A stretch of DNA of 6,781 nucleotides from Chloroflexota bacterium (GTDB lineage Bacteria; Chloroflexota; Anaerolineae; 4572-78; J111), in NCBI GenBank assembly GCA_003694775.1, contig RFJV01000013.1, positions 1 through 6,781 on the forward strand, in the 5' to 3' direction. This document shows, in pieces, positions 1 through 4,778 of this stretch. Position 1 is the stretch's first letter, and the number at the start of each line of letters is the position of its first letter. Under the pieces are notes generated by a model. That model was not told where the DNA came from, ran no database searches, and saw only the letters and a program-made list of their open reading frames with translations. The position numbers and the translations under genes were made by a program.

Positions 1-772
1 CATCCGGGACAAGGCGGCCCGGTGGGGAGTGGAAGACCGGGAGACAATCTACCTGGCCGCCGGAGTGGTTATACCCTGGCTGGTGGACGGCAAACCGCAC
101 AAGGTGAATATCCGCCGGTTGGCGGTGGCGGACGGGCAGAGTAAATACAGTTCGCCCGCGGGGTGGTGTGGGGTGCGCCCGCTGTACAATGCGGATGCCC
201 TTCAGCCTGGACGCCCGGCGGTGCTGGTAGAGGGTGAGTTTGACGCCCTGGCCGTCCAGCAGGCCGCGGGCGACCTGGTGACGCCGGTGGCAACAGGGAG
301 CAAGGACGCGGGCCGGGCGGCCCGGTGGGTGGCGCGGCTGGCGGCCTGTTCGCTGGTGCTGGTGGCGTTTGATGCGGACGAGCCGGGCGACAAAGCCGCG
401 TCCGCCTGGCTGGAGCTGTTGCCGAACGCCAGGCGGTGGCGGCCATTGCTCAAAGATGCGGGTGAAATGTTGGCCCAGAGCCTGGACATCCGGCGGTGGA
501 TTGAGGCCGGATGTCCAGAACCGGCCCGCTGGGTGTTCCCAGAGGTGGCCCGGCTGATTCTTACCGGCCCGCCCGAAGCCTGGCCCTGGTCGCTGTACAA
601 CGAGCAAACCGGGCAGTGGGTGACGTTTGAGACGCCGGACGACCTGCGGGCCGCTACCTTTCCAGGGGAACTTGAAACGCACGTTGAAAAATCTGGCCGG
701 GGGAAACCCCATGCACCTACGAAAACCCTATGGACATCAATCAAGGTCACAGAATGTCAAGACCGGAGGTGA
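1..772 (+). CDS. DNA primase-like TOPRIM domain protein, 5' end outside the window
   Basis: C-terminal part (about 256 residues; first full codon at position 2) of a DnaG-like primase of the type carried by phages and integrative elements, which would make RNA primers for element replication. The reading frame is open to the window edge, so the GTG at 29 is probably not the start. Counting from position 2, the segment GVVIPWLVDGKPHKVNIRRL (21-40) matches the strand-rich region before TOPRIM domains. The TOPRIM metal-binding motifs are present: VLVEGEFDAL (E78, D81) and VAFDADEPGD (D124, D126). KDAGEML (151-157) follows, as in related primases. The remaining roughly 90 residues have no motif I recognise. 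Any CHC2 zinc finger would lie upstream of the window. The stop codon overlaps the ribosome site of the next gene, so the two are probably co-transcribed. I am confident of the TOPRIM call, less so of primase versus primase-helicase. Confidence 0.85.
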   Translation, partial: IRDKAARWGVEDRETIYLAAGVVIPWLVDGKPHKVNIRRLAVADGQSKYSSPAGWCGVRPLYNADALQPGRPAVLVEGEFDALAVQQAAGDLVTPVATGSKDAGRAARWVARLAACSLVLVAFDADEPGDKAASAWLELLPNARRWRPLLKDAGEMLAQSLDIRRWIEAGCPEPARWVFPEVARLILTGPPEAWPWSLYNEQTGQWVTFETPDDLRAATFPGELETHVEKSGRGKPHAPTKTLWTSIKVTECQDRR

Positions 773-776
773 AAAA

Positions 777-1184
777 ATGAGTGACAACGGAAAAGCCGAC
801 CTGACCCCCCAACAGGCCCAGGTTATTGCCCACCTGGTTGCGGGGATGTCGCAGGCCGAGGCCGCCCGGCAAGTCGGGGTTGCGGCTGAAACTATCAGCC
901 GGTGGAAGGCGAACAACCCCGCCTTTGTGGCCGCCTACAATCAGGCCAAACAGGCCCAGTGGGACGCGGTGACAATGAAGCTGGACGGCCTGGCAAATTT
1001 GGCGGTTGACACCCTGGCCGACCTTTTGCAGGATGATGACCCGAAGGTGCGGCTTCAAGCGGTGCGGCTGTGGCTGGAGCACCGGCAGAGACCGGAAGGC
1101 CCGACCGACCCGCAGGAAGTTCAGGCCGAGATGGAGCACCGCCGGATGGGGGCTTTCCTGAAGCGGGTAAGCGCGGCAATGTGA
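777..1184 (+). CDS. Small helix-turn-helix protein, terminase small subunit-like
   Basis: A 135-residue protein. The ATG at 777 is chosen because a GGAGGT ribosome site (765-770) lies 6 nt upstream; upstream in-frame starts would run deep into the primase gene. Residues about 10-45 form a helix-turn-helix: LTPQQAQVIAHL, then GMSQAEAARQVGVAAETISRW, with the recognition helix at about 37-44. An alpha-helical part follows (55-105) with a repeat-like DDDPKVRLQAVRLWLEH. The charged tail holds DPQEVQAEMEHRR. This layout is shared by phage terminase small subunits (phBC6A51-like) and by a broad group of small DNA-binding proteins of mobile elements. No large terminase subunit is visible, so a packaging role cannot be claimed; replication accessory or regulator is equally possible. 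It follows the primase with a 4-nt gap, which suggests one operon. Confidence 0.75.
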   Translation: MSDNGKADLTPQQAQVIAHLVAGMSQAEAARQVGVAAETISRWKANNPAFVAAYNQAKQAQWDAVTMKLDGLANLAVDTLADLLQDDDPKVRLQAVRLWLEHRQRPEGPTDPQEVQAEMEHRRMGAFLKRVSAAM

Positions 1185-1285
1185 TGGGTCTACTTTTGCA
1201 GGCACTAAGGGGAGGGGGAGGTCAAAAGTCCGGGGCTTTTCGGCTTTAGACCGCCGCCGCAGTCGCACACATATAGCCGCGAGTT

Positions 1286-1330
1286 AAAAAACGAACCACA
1301 CGCCGTAAAACGGCCCGTAGAACGTTTTTT
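1286..1330. terminator. Nested palindrome, possible two-way terminator
   Basis: AAAAAACG (1286-1293) is the exact reverse complement of CGTTTTTT (1323-1330). Inside it GCCGT (1302-1306) pairs with ACGGC (1310-1314) around an AAA loop. The two 8-nt stretches between outer and inner stems face each other, and 3 of their 8 positions can also pair. Both strands therefore give a stem followed by six T, fitting a terminator shared by the two convergent genes. The GC part is not directly next to the T run, so the terminator would be weak; a protein-binding site is an alternative. Confidence 0.4.
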
Positions 1331-1337
1331 CTGCTGT

Positions 1338-1357
1338 TCAGGTATTCCCCTACCTGA
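1338..1357. repeat. Inverted repeat with 7-bp arms
   Basis: TCAGGTA (1338-1344) and TACCTGA (1351-1357) are perfect reverse complements around TTCCCC. No T run follows, so it is not a classical terminator. It could be an operator or an RNA hairpin in the 3' tail of either convergent transcript. Function unknown. Confidence 0.4.
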
Positions 1358-1418
1358 TGCGCCAGAAAACGGCAAAATGAGGCCCTGAGAGGCCGTAGAG
1401 AGCAAAAGAACGGGTGTT

Positions 1419-1760
1419 CTAGGCTTTGTCTTGATACAGATAGCGGATATAGCGCAGGGCTTCCTTACGCTGTTCCGGGGGCAGGTTGCGGGCCAGTTCG
1501 ACCAGTTCCTGCAAGGTGGCGTCATCTTCCGGGGTGGCCGGGCCAGCGGGGGGCAGGATACCGGCAAGGCGTAAGAGCTTGTCGGGCGATTCGTCCAGGG
1601 CCGCCGCCACCTTGCGGCAGAAGTTGACGCTGGGCTTTGCGTCGCCTGAGAGAACTTGTGAGATAAACGGGCGTGAAATGCCAGAACGCCGGGCAAGTTC
1701 AGCGTGAGACCACCCCCGCTGTTGTAATTCCTGAGCGAGCCAGTATCGCAACGCGTCCAT
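1419..1760 (-). CDS. Xre-family helix-turn-helix transcriptional regulator
   Basis: A 113-residue lambda-repressor-like DNA-binding protein. Residues about 5-60 make the HTH_3 fold: LAQELQQRGWSHAELARRSG, then ISRPFISQVLSGDAKPS with the recognition helix around ISRPFISQVL, then LCR-like helices ending KLLRLAG. A proline-rich linker leads to ELVELARNLPPEQRKEALRYIRYLY, a helical tail of a kind common in Chloroflexota Xre proteins. The ATG at 1760 is preferred over the in-frame TTG at 1802 because the TTG lies inside the -35 of the divergent promoter. No Shine-Dalgarno precedes the ATG, whereas a good -10 box lies 6 nt upstream, suggesting a leaderless message. It is divergent from the ribbon-helix-helix gene across a short regulatory gap, as expected of a repressor controlling itself and the rightward gene train. 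That role is inferred from position. Confidence 0.88.
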   Translation of the reverse strand: MDALRYWLAQELQQRGWSHAELARRSGISRPFISQVLSGDAKPSVNFCRKVAAALDESPDKLLRLAGILPPAGPATPEDDATLQELVELARNLPPEQRKEALRYIRYLYQDKA

Positions 1761-1766
1761 ACATCT

Positions 1767-1772
1767 ATTGTA
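1767..1772 (-). promoter_or_regulatory. -10 box of the Xre gene (leaderless promoter candidate)
   Basis: On the minus strand TACAAT (5 of 6 consensus) ends 6 nt before the ATG at 1760, so transcription would begin at or within about 1-2 nt of the start codon. No good -35 hexamer lies 16-18 bp upstream. Direct repeats CGCTA (1781-1785 and 1791-1795, exactly one helical turn apart) sit where -35 contacts would be and could bind a regulator. GTATCGCAA also occurs twice (1743-1751, 1770-1778). Confidence 0.45.
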
Positions 1773-1795
1773 TCGCAAAACGCTAATATCCGCTA

Positions 1796-1824
1796 TTGAC
1801 AACTAATACAATTGAGGGTATAAT
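1796..1824 (+). promoter_or_regulatory. Consensus sigma-70-type promoter driving the rightward genes
   Basis: TTGACA (1796-1801) and TATAAT (1819-1824) are both perfect consensus hexamers at the optimal 17-bp spacing. The expected start of transcription is near 1831, about 40 nt before the ATG at 1871. The start falls in the palindrome described next, so this strong promoter is probably held under repression. Confidence 0.85.
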
Positions 1825-1825
1825 G

Positions 1826-1859
1826 GTTGATAATATCAACTATAGATGATTTTATCAAC
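1826..1859. promoter_or_regulatory. Tandem palindromic operators at the transcription start
   Basis: A perfect palindrome, GTTGATA A TATCAAC (1826-1840), is followed by a related imperfect one, GATGATTTTATCAAC (1845-1859), identical at 12 of 15 positions; their centres lie 19 bp apart. They cover the predicted start site of the consensus promoter and end just before the GAGG ribosome site. A dimeric repressor bound here would block initiation. Candidates are the divergent Xre protein or the ribbon-helix-helix protein encoded immediately downstream. Confidence 0.65.
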
Positions 1860-1870
1860 GAGGTAAGCCA

Positions 1871-2047
1871 ATGACCGAAGGAAAACTGACCGCAATTTGC
1901 TTTATGGGCACAGAGGAGCAAAAGGCCCTGCTGAAGCGGTGGGCCAGAGAGGAAGACCGCACGGTAAGCGCGACCCTGCGCCGTATCATTGAGCGAGAGG
2001 CGCAACGGCGCAAGGCCCAGGGGAAGCGGAAAAGTGAGCAGGCATAA
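1871..2047 (+). CDS. Ribbon-helix-helix (CopG/Arc-type) DNA-binding protein
   Basis: A 58-residue protein starting at ATG 1871, with a GAGG ribosome site at 1860-1863. The sequence fits the ribbon-helix-helix fold: a short N-terminal strand (KLTAICFMG, about 5-13), helix A (TEEQKALLKRWAREED, 14-29), the turn RTVSAT, and helix B (LRRIIEREAQRRK). A very basic tail follows. In this family dimers form a two-stranded sheet that reads the DNA major groove; members serve as plasmid copy-number or transfer repressors, antitoxins and relaxosome helpers. No toxin-like gene is adjacent. It is the first gene after the consensus promoter and twin palindromes, so autorepression of the rightward train is the simplest inference. 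A structural role at a transfer origin is an alternative. Confidence 0.82.
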   Translation: MTEGKLTAICFMGTEEQKALLKRWAREEDRTVSATLRRIIEREAQRRKAQGKRKSEQA

Positions 2048-2074
2048 AAAATGCCGGTGGATGGGCCACCGGCA
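2046..2074 (-). terminator. Strong hairpin forming an intrinsic terminator only on the minus strand
   Basis: TGCCGGTGG (2052-2060) and CCACCGGCA (2066-2074) form a perfect 9-bp GC-rich stem with a 5-nt loop. On the minus strand it is followed at once by six T (complement of 2046-2051), the classical terminator form. On the plus strand no T run follows, so rightward transcripts should read through, with a stable stem after the ribbon-helix-helix gene. No minus-strand gene to the right needs termination, so it may shield the control region from antisense transcription. Confidence 0.6.
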
Positions 2075-2078
2075 AGCA

Positions 2079-2113
2079 ACATAGCACACTGCTGAAAGGA
2101 GATTGCACTATGT
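2079..2113 (+). promoter_or_regulatory. Possible RNA hairpin enclosing a ribosome site
   Basis: ACATAG (2079-2084) can pair with CTATGT (2108-2113), which contains the ATG of the next gene, placing the AAAGGAG ribosome site (2095-2101) in the loop. A 6-bp AT-rich stem with a 23-nt loop is weak and may be chance. Confidence 0.2.
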
Positions 2114-2400
2114 TACCCAACATTTTAGCACAAAAATCATCCTCACGCAATGGCCGCCACCTGGCCGAAATTATCGAATGGCGCAACCACACGCGCCGGA
2201 CAATCGCCACCTTGCGGCATTTTGAGTCACTGCTGGCAAGCTGGCAGACCCACCCACCGACCCCCGAACAGTTCAACCGGGCTGTAGCAATACTGGCCGA
2301 TGCGGGCCTGCTGGACTGGCTGGACGGCAGTCCGCAAGATTCCATCACGCCGCGCCCGTCAATTGACGACCTGGCCGCCGCGGTTGGGGTGGAAAAATAG
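2110..2400 (+). CDS. Hypothetical 96-residue protein
   Basis: I do not recognise this family. The start is ATG 2110, well supported by AAAGGAG (2095-2101) 8 nt upstream. The protein is soluble and mostly helical: a polar N-terminus (to about residue 15), a helix-rich middle with many Arg and His (HLAEIIEWRNHTRRTIATLRHFESLLASW, 17-45, given here as one predicted helical region), a proline break (HPPTPEQ), a second helical pair (FNRAVAILADAGLLDWL, 55-71) and an acidic tail (PSIDDLAAAVGVEK). No cysteine and no membrane segment is present. It lies 62 nt after the ribbon-helix-helix gene and 20 nt before the membrane protein, so it is probably read from the same promoter. It may be a transfer or replication accessory protein, but nothing in the sequence proves it. 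Confidence 0.7.
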   Translation: MLPNILAQKSSSRNGRHLAEIIEWRNHTRRTIATLRHFESLLASWQTHPPTPEQFNRAVAILADAGLLDWLDGSPQDSITPRPSIDDLAAAVGVEK

Positions 2401-2420
2401 AGCTACAGGGGGAAACCGTG

Positions 2421-3083
2421 ATGAAACGCATAACGAACGTGCAAAATTTACTGTGGGCCTCTCTCTTGCTGGCCCTAGCGGGAAGTTTGCGCCACCTGGC
2501 GGCAACCTTTGCCAGCATTGACGGCAACGAGCTTTTGGGCTGGTTGCAAGCGGTGGCAATTGACGCCGGACTGTTCGCCCTGGCGTATTCGATTCGCCAG
2601 CGTAAAGCGGCAAGACGAAGCACCAAACCGCTGTGGTTTGGCGTCACTCTCTTTTCCGGTATCTCTATTTACGGCAACCTGAGCTATGGCCTGCTGGCAG
2701 AAAACGGCACACTGCCCGCCTGGATTGCGGTAAGCCGTCCCTACATCCTGGCCGGAAGTCTGCCGGTGCTGGTGCTGTTCCTGTCAGAACTGTTAAGCGA
2801 TGACCGCCAGCACGCGGCAGAGATAGCGCAACGTGAGGCCCGGAAAGCGGCAAAGAAAGCCGAAAGCGACTCGAAATTTCCGGCTGACCTGGAAGTGGCG
2901 AACGCGGCCCGGTTTGCCAACAAAGAGGCCAAAAAGCAACGTTTGGCGGAGCTTTACCAGCAGTGGCCCGGTGGAACTGTTACCGAATACGCCAAACTGC
3001 TGGGTGTTTCCCGCGCAACGGTGCGGAACTATGCCAGCGAATTGGGCCTGGCTATCGGCACGAATGGCAAGGTGAAACAATGA
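2421..3083 (+). CDS. Four-helix membrane protein with C-terminal helix-turn-helix, SpdB/DUF2637-like
   Basis: A 220-residue protein. ATG 2421 is preferred (AGGGGGA at 2407-2413, 7 nt upstream); GTG 2418, in the same frame, is the alternative. Four likely membrane helices lie at about 9-31, 40-58, 72-92 and 108-125. A charged Ala/Lys/Arg/Glu-rich linker (127-178) follows, then a helix-turn-helix (TVTEYAKLLGVSRATVRNYASELGL, about 186-210). Four helices, an Asp in helix 2 (AIDAG), an Asn in helix 3 (YGNLSYG) and a cytoplasmic helix-turn-helix recall DUF2637/SpdB proteins, which help spread conjugative plasmids and integrative elements between Streptomyces mycelial compartments. This is a judgement from layout, not a search. 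The stop overlaps the next start (ATGA, 3080-3083), starting a run of coupled genes that ends with the FtsK-like ATPase. A membrane-bound DNA sensor is an alternative reading. Confidence 0.65.
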   Translation: MKRITNVQNLLWASLLLALAGSLRHLAATFASIDGNELLGWLQAVAIDAGLFALAYSIRQRKAARRSTKPLWFGVTLFSGISIYGNLSYGLLAENGTLPAWIAVSRPYILAGSLPVLVLFLSELLSDDRQHAAEIAQREARKAAKKAESDSKFPADLEVANAARFANKEAKKQRLAELYQQWPGGTVTEYAKLLGVSRATVRNYASELGLAIGTNGKVKQ

Positions 3084-3286
3084 GCCGTGAACCGCTTGGC
3101 ATTATCGAACATCGCGATATGGTGAACATTCTGGCGGCATTGGCCGCCACGGATGTTGACATCAGAACGCTGTTTGTAGTGGCCGAGGCGGTCGGATTGA
3201 GTGAATATCTGGCCGACCGCCTCAAGCGGCCTGTACCGCTTGTGCTGGTGCACGACCGGCGCAAACTGCCGGAGGTGGTGCAGTGA
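3080..3286 (+). CDS. Small hypothetical protein in the coupled operon
   Basis: A 68-residue protein of unknown family. ATG 3080 overlaps the previous stop (ATGA). An open frame extends further upstream to 2963 but would overlap the membrane-protein gene by over 100 nt, and the coupled start fits the pattern of this operon. The ribosome site is weak (AAGGTGAAA, about 3069-3077). The sequence is a short amphipathic helical protein (RDMVNILAALAATDVDIRTLFVVAEAVGLSEYLADRL has alternating hydrophobic heptads), ending in LVLVHDRRKLPEVVQ, probably a strand. No membrane segment, cysteine or catalytic motif is visible. Sitting between the SpdB-like protein and the translocase, it may be a small adaptor of the transfer apparatus, as small Spd proteins are in Streptomyces plasmids; this is inference from context. 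Confidence 0.6.
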   Translation: MSREPLGIIEHRDMVNILAALAATDVDIRTLFVVAEAVGLSEYLADRLKRPVPLVLVHDRRKLPEVVQ

Positions 3287-3552
3287 ACGCCCTGGCCCAT
3301 CGGCAAATTGCCGTCGCATTGTCTGTAGTTGTCATCCGGCAGGACGGGCCGCGGTTTGACCTGCTGGCCTGGCCGGTGGTGCGGCTGACTGGCCTTGTTC
3401 TGCTGGCCTGGCGGTTGACCGGCTGGCTGACCGGCCTGCGGGCCGAACTGTCCGGATGGCTGGACGACATTGCCGCGGCGGTGCGGTTTACCGCCGCGGT
3501 TTGTTCTATCGCACTGAACGCCCTGGCGTTTGGTTTGGGAGTGACACAATGA
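3283..3552 (+). CDS. Small hydrophobic hypothetical protein in the coupled operon
   Basis: An 89-residue protein with a GTG start at 3283 overlapping the previous stop (GTGA), supported by GGAGGTG at 3271-3277. Its own stop overlaps the ATG of the ATPase gene (3549-3552). The N-terminal third may form a beta hairpin (IAVALSVVVIRQDGPRFDLL). Residues 29-51 (AWPVVRLTGLVLLAW then RLTGWLTGL) are Leu/Trp/Gly-rich and repeat LTG, a likely membrane or membrane-surface helix. A second hydrophobic helix lies at about 67-86 (VRFTAAVCSIALNALAFGLG). No known family is recognised. The DNA here is rich in repeated CTGGCC/GGCCTG words, reflecting the LTG/LAW repeats. Tight coupling to the ATPase gene suggests a membrane partner of that protein, but this rests on position only. 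Confidence 0.6.
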   Translation: MNALAHRQIAVALSVVVIRQDGPRFDLLAWPVVRLTGLVLLAWRLTGWLTGLRAELSGWLDDIAAAVRFTAAVCSIALNALAFGLGVTQ

Positions 3553-4778
3553 AGCGATTCTTTTTCCTTGCCGGTTGGCTGACAATGACCGGCCTCATTC
3601 TGCTGAACAGCGACGCGCCGGCCTTGCGCGCCCTGGCCTACACCCTGGCCGGGACATTCACCCTGGCCGCGGTGGGGATGGTGCTCATTGCCCTGCTGTA
3701 CGCGGTCGAGCGGTTGCGAATACTGCGGGCCGAACGGATAGCACGCGAGAACCAGGCCCACGTTACGATTGTGACCGACAACGGGGAAACGTGGGTGAGG
3801 GACACCGACCGGCGGGCCACCTGGCGAAACCTGACCGGGACGCCTGCACTGCGCGTCAACGGTAAAGACGCGCCAATATCCGACCTGGAGCTTGAATTGT
3901 ACCGCCTGCGCCTGCTGGCCCAGGCCAGCAGAACCGCCGGGCGTCTGGCCGAGGTTGCACAGCCGGTGCTACAGCCTGCGCCGGTTGACCTGCTGGCCGC
4001 CCTGGACAGCGTCCAGCGGGGCTTGATTGTCGGGCCGAGCGATGCGGGCAAAACCACGTTGCTACAGTGGATTATCAGCCGCCGGTTGTCCAATTCGCGG
4101 GTGGTGGTGATTGACCCGCACGCCTGGCCGGGTAAGTGGCCCGGCGGTTGCACGGTTATCGGGACAGGACGTAATTACAGCGAGATTGACCGGGCCTTAA
4201 CCGGCCTGGTGCAGTTGATGACCAAACGCTATGACGAGATAGGCCGGGGGCTGGTGGCGGAAATGGCCCACCGGCGCATTACGGTGGTGATTGACGAGTG
4301 GCGGGCGATTGTCCAGAACGTGAAGACGGCCAGCGATTGCATAAAAACCCTGCTGACCGAAAGCCGCAAGGCCGCCTTTACCGTGTTTGTGGCGAGCCAC
4401 AGCGAGCGGGTGCGCGCGCTGGGTATCGAGGGTGAGGGCGACTTAAAAGACGGCTTTGCCGTGGTGCGCCTGGCGGTGGTCAACGGCGAACGCACGGCCA
4501 CCCTGGACACCGGCGATGGGGCGCAACCGGCCCGCTTGCCCGGCCCGTTTCCGGCTGTGCCGGGGCGCATTGTGGAGCAGGCCAAGAGCGGTGCACAGGA
4601 CACCAGGCCAGAGTCGGAAGCACTGGACTTGACGCCAGAGCCGGACGAGCAAGAGGCCAAAATCTTGGAACTGGCTGAGGCCGGGGCGAGTCTCAACGAG
4701 ATTGCCCGGCAGGTGTTCGGCAGTGCGGGCGGTAAACAATCCGCCCGGATTAAGGCAGTTTTGTCGAGATACGCATAG
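3549..4778 (+). CDS. Membrane-anchored FtsK/HerA-type DNA translocase (TraB-like)
   Basis: A 409-residue protein. ATG 3549 overlaps the previous stop and has GGGAGTG (3537-3543) upstream; an in-frame ATG at 3456 would bury the start inside the preceding gene. Two membrane helices lie at about 5-20 and 27-52, then a basic juxtamembrane stretch (ERLRILRAERIARENQ). The ATPase has a Walker A (GPSDAGKTT, 162-170), a strand VVVIDPH (185-191, the FtsK 'DPK' position), LMTKRYDEIG (223-232, matching the FtsK 'M..RY' helix), a Walker B (ITVVIDEW, D249, E250) and a sensor-like VFVASHSERVRALG (279-291), where FtsK has Gln in place of His. After a Pro/Glu linker (325-368) a helix-turn-helix-like domain (EAKILELAEAGASLNEIARQVFG..., 369-409) sits where FtsK and TraB carry their DNA-reading winged helix. 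The likely role is pumping double-stranded DNA through the membrane in conjugation. A chromosome-partition or other HerA-type role is the alternative. Confidence 0.8.
   Translation: MKRFFFLAGWLTMTGLILLNSDAPALRALAYTLAGTFTLAAVGMVLIALLYAVERLRILRAERIARENQAHVTIVTDNGETWVRDTDRRATWRNLTGTPALRVNGKDAPISDLELELYRLRLLAQASRTAGRLAEVAQPVLQPAPVDLLAALDSVQRGLIVGPSDAGKTTLLQWIISRRLSNSRVVVIDPHAWPGKWPGGCTVIGTGRNYSEIDRALTGLVQLMTKRYDEIGRGLVAEMAHRRITVVIDEWRAIVQNVKTASDCIKTLLTESRKAAFTVFVASHSERVRALGIEGEGDLKDGFAVVRLAVVNGERTATLDTGDGAQPARLPGPFPAVPGRIVEQAKSGAQDTRPESEALDLTPEPDEQEAKILELAEAGASLNEIARQVFGSAGGKQSARIKAVLSRYA

Larger units (their letters stand above)
1185..1418. other. Gene-free gap between convergent genes
   Basis: This 234-bp stretch separates the rightward helix-turn-helix gene from the leftward Xre gene. 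I see no convincing gene on either strand. It holds a weak hairpin (AAAAG 1224-1228 pairing with CTTTT 1236-1240), the nested palindrome at 1286-1330, the inverted repeat at 1338-1357 and a GGCC hairpin (1381-1384 with 1391-1394). A leftward open frame crosses it (1205-1696) but has no start signal and overlaps the Xre gene. Confidence 0.6.

Noticed and set aside
627..776. Upstream extension of the helix-turn-helix gene
   Set aside because: The extension lies wholly inside the primase gene and lacks a ribosome site, while ATG 777 has a clear GGAGGT.
69..1268. Long open frames on the minus strand opposite the primase and helix-turn-helix genes
   Set aside because: They are Pro/Arg/Ala/Ser-rich mirror frames of GC-rich coding DNA, with no ribosome sites or family motifs.
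1205..1696. Minus-strand open frame across the convergent gap and the Xre gene
   Set aside because: It overlaps the well-supported Xre gene in another frame and has no start signal. The gap portion reads as low-complexity protein.
1871..2400. Toxin-antitoxin pair of the ribbon-helix-helix protein and the 96-residue protein
   Set aside because: The second protein shows no RelE, MazF, PIN or other toxin motif, and the genes are 62 nt apart rather than coupled.
2963..3079. N-terminal extension of the 68-residue protein
   Set aside because: It reads the helix-turn-helix coding part of the membrane gene in another frame; the ATGA-coupled start at 3080 is better.
3456..3548. N-terminal extension of the ATPase
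   Set aside because: It overlaps the preceding gene by nearly 100 nt. The ATG at 3549 keeps the 4-bp overlap pattern, has a ribosome site and is followed directly by a membrane helix.
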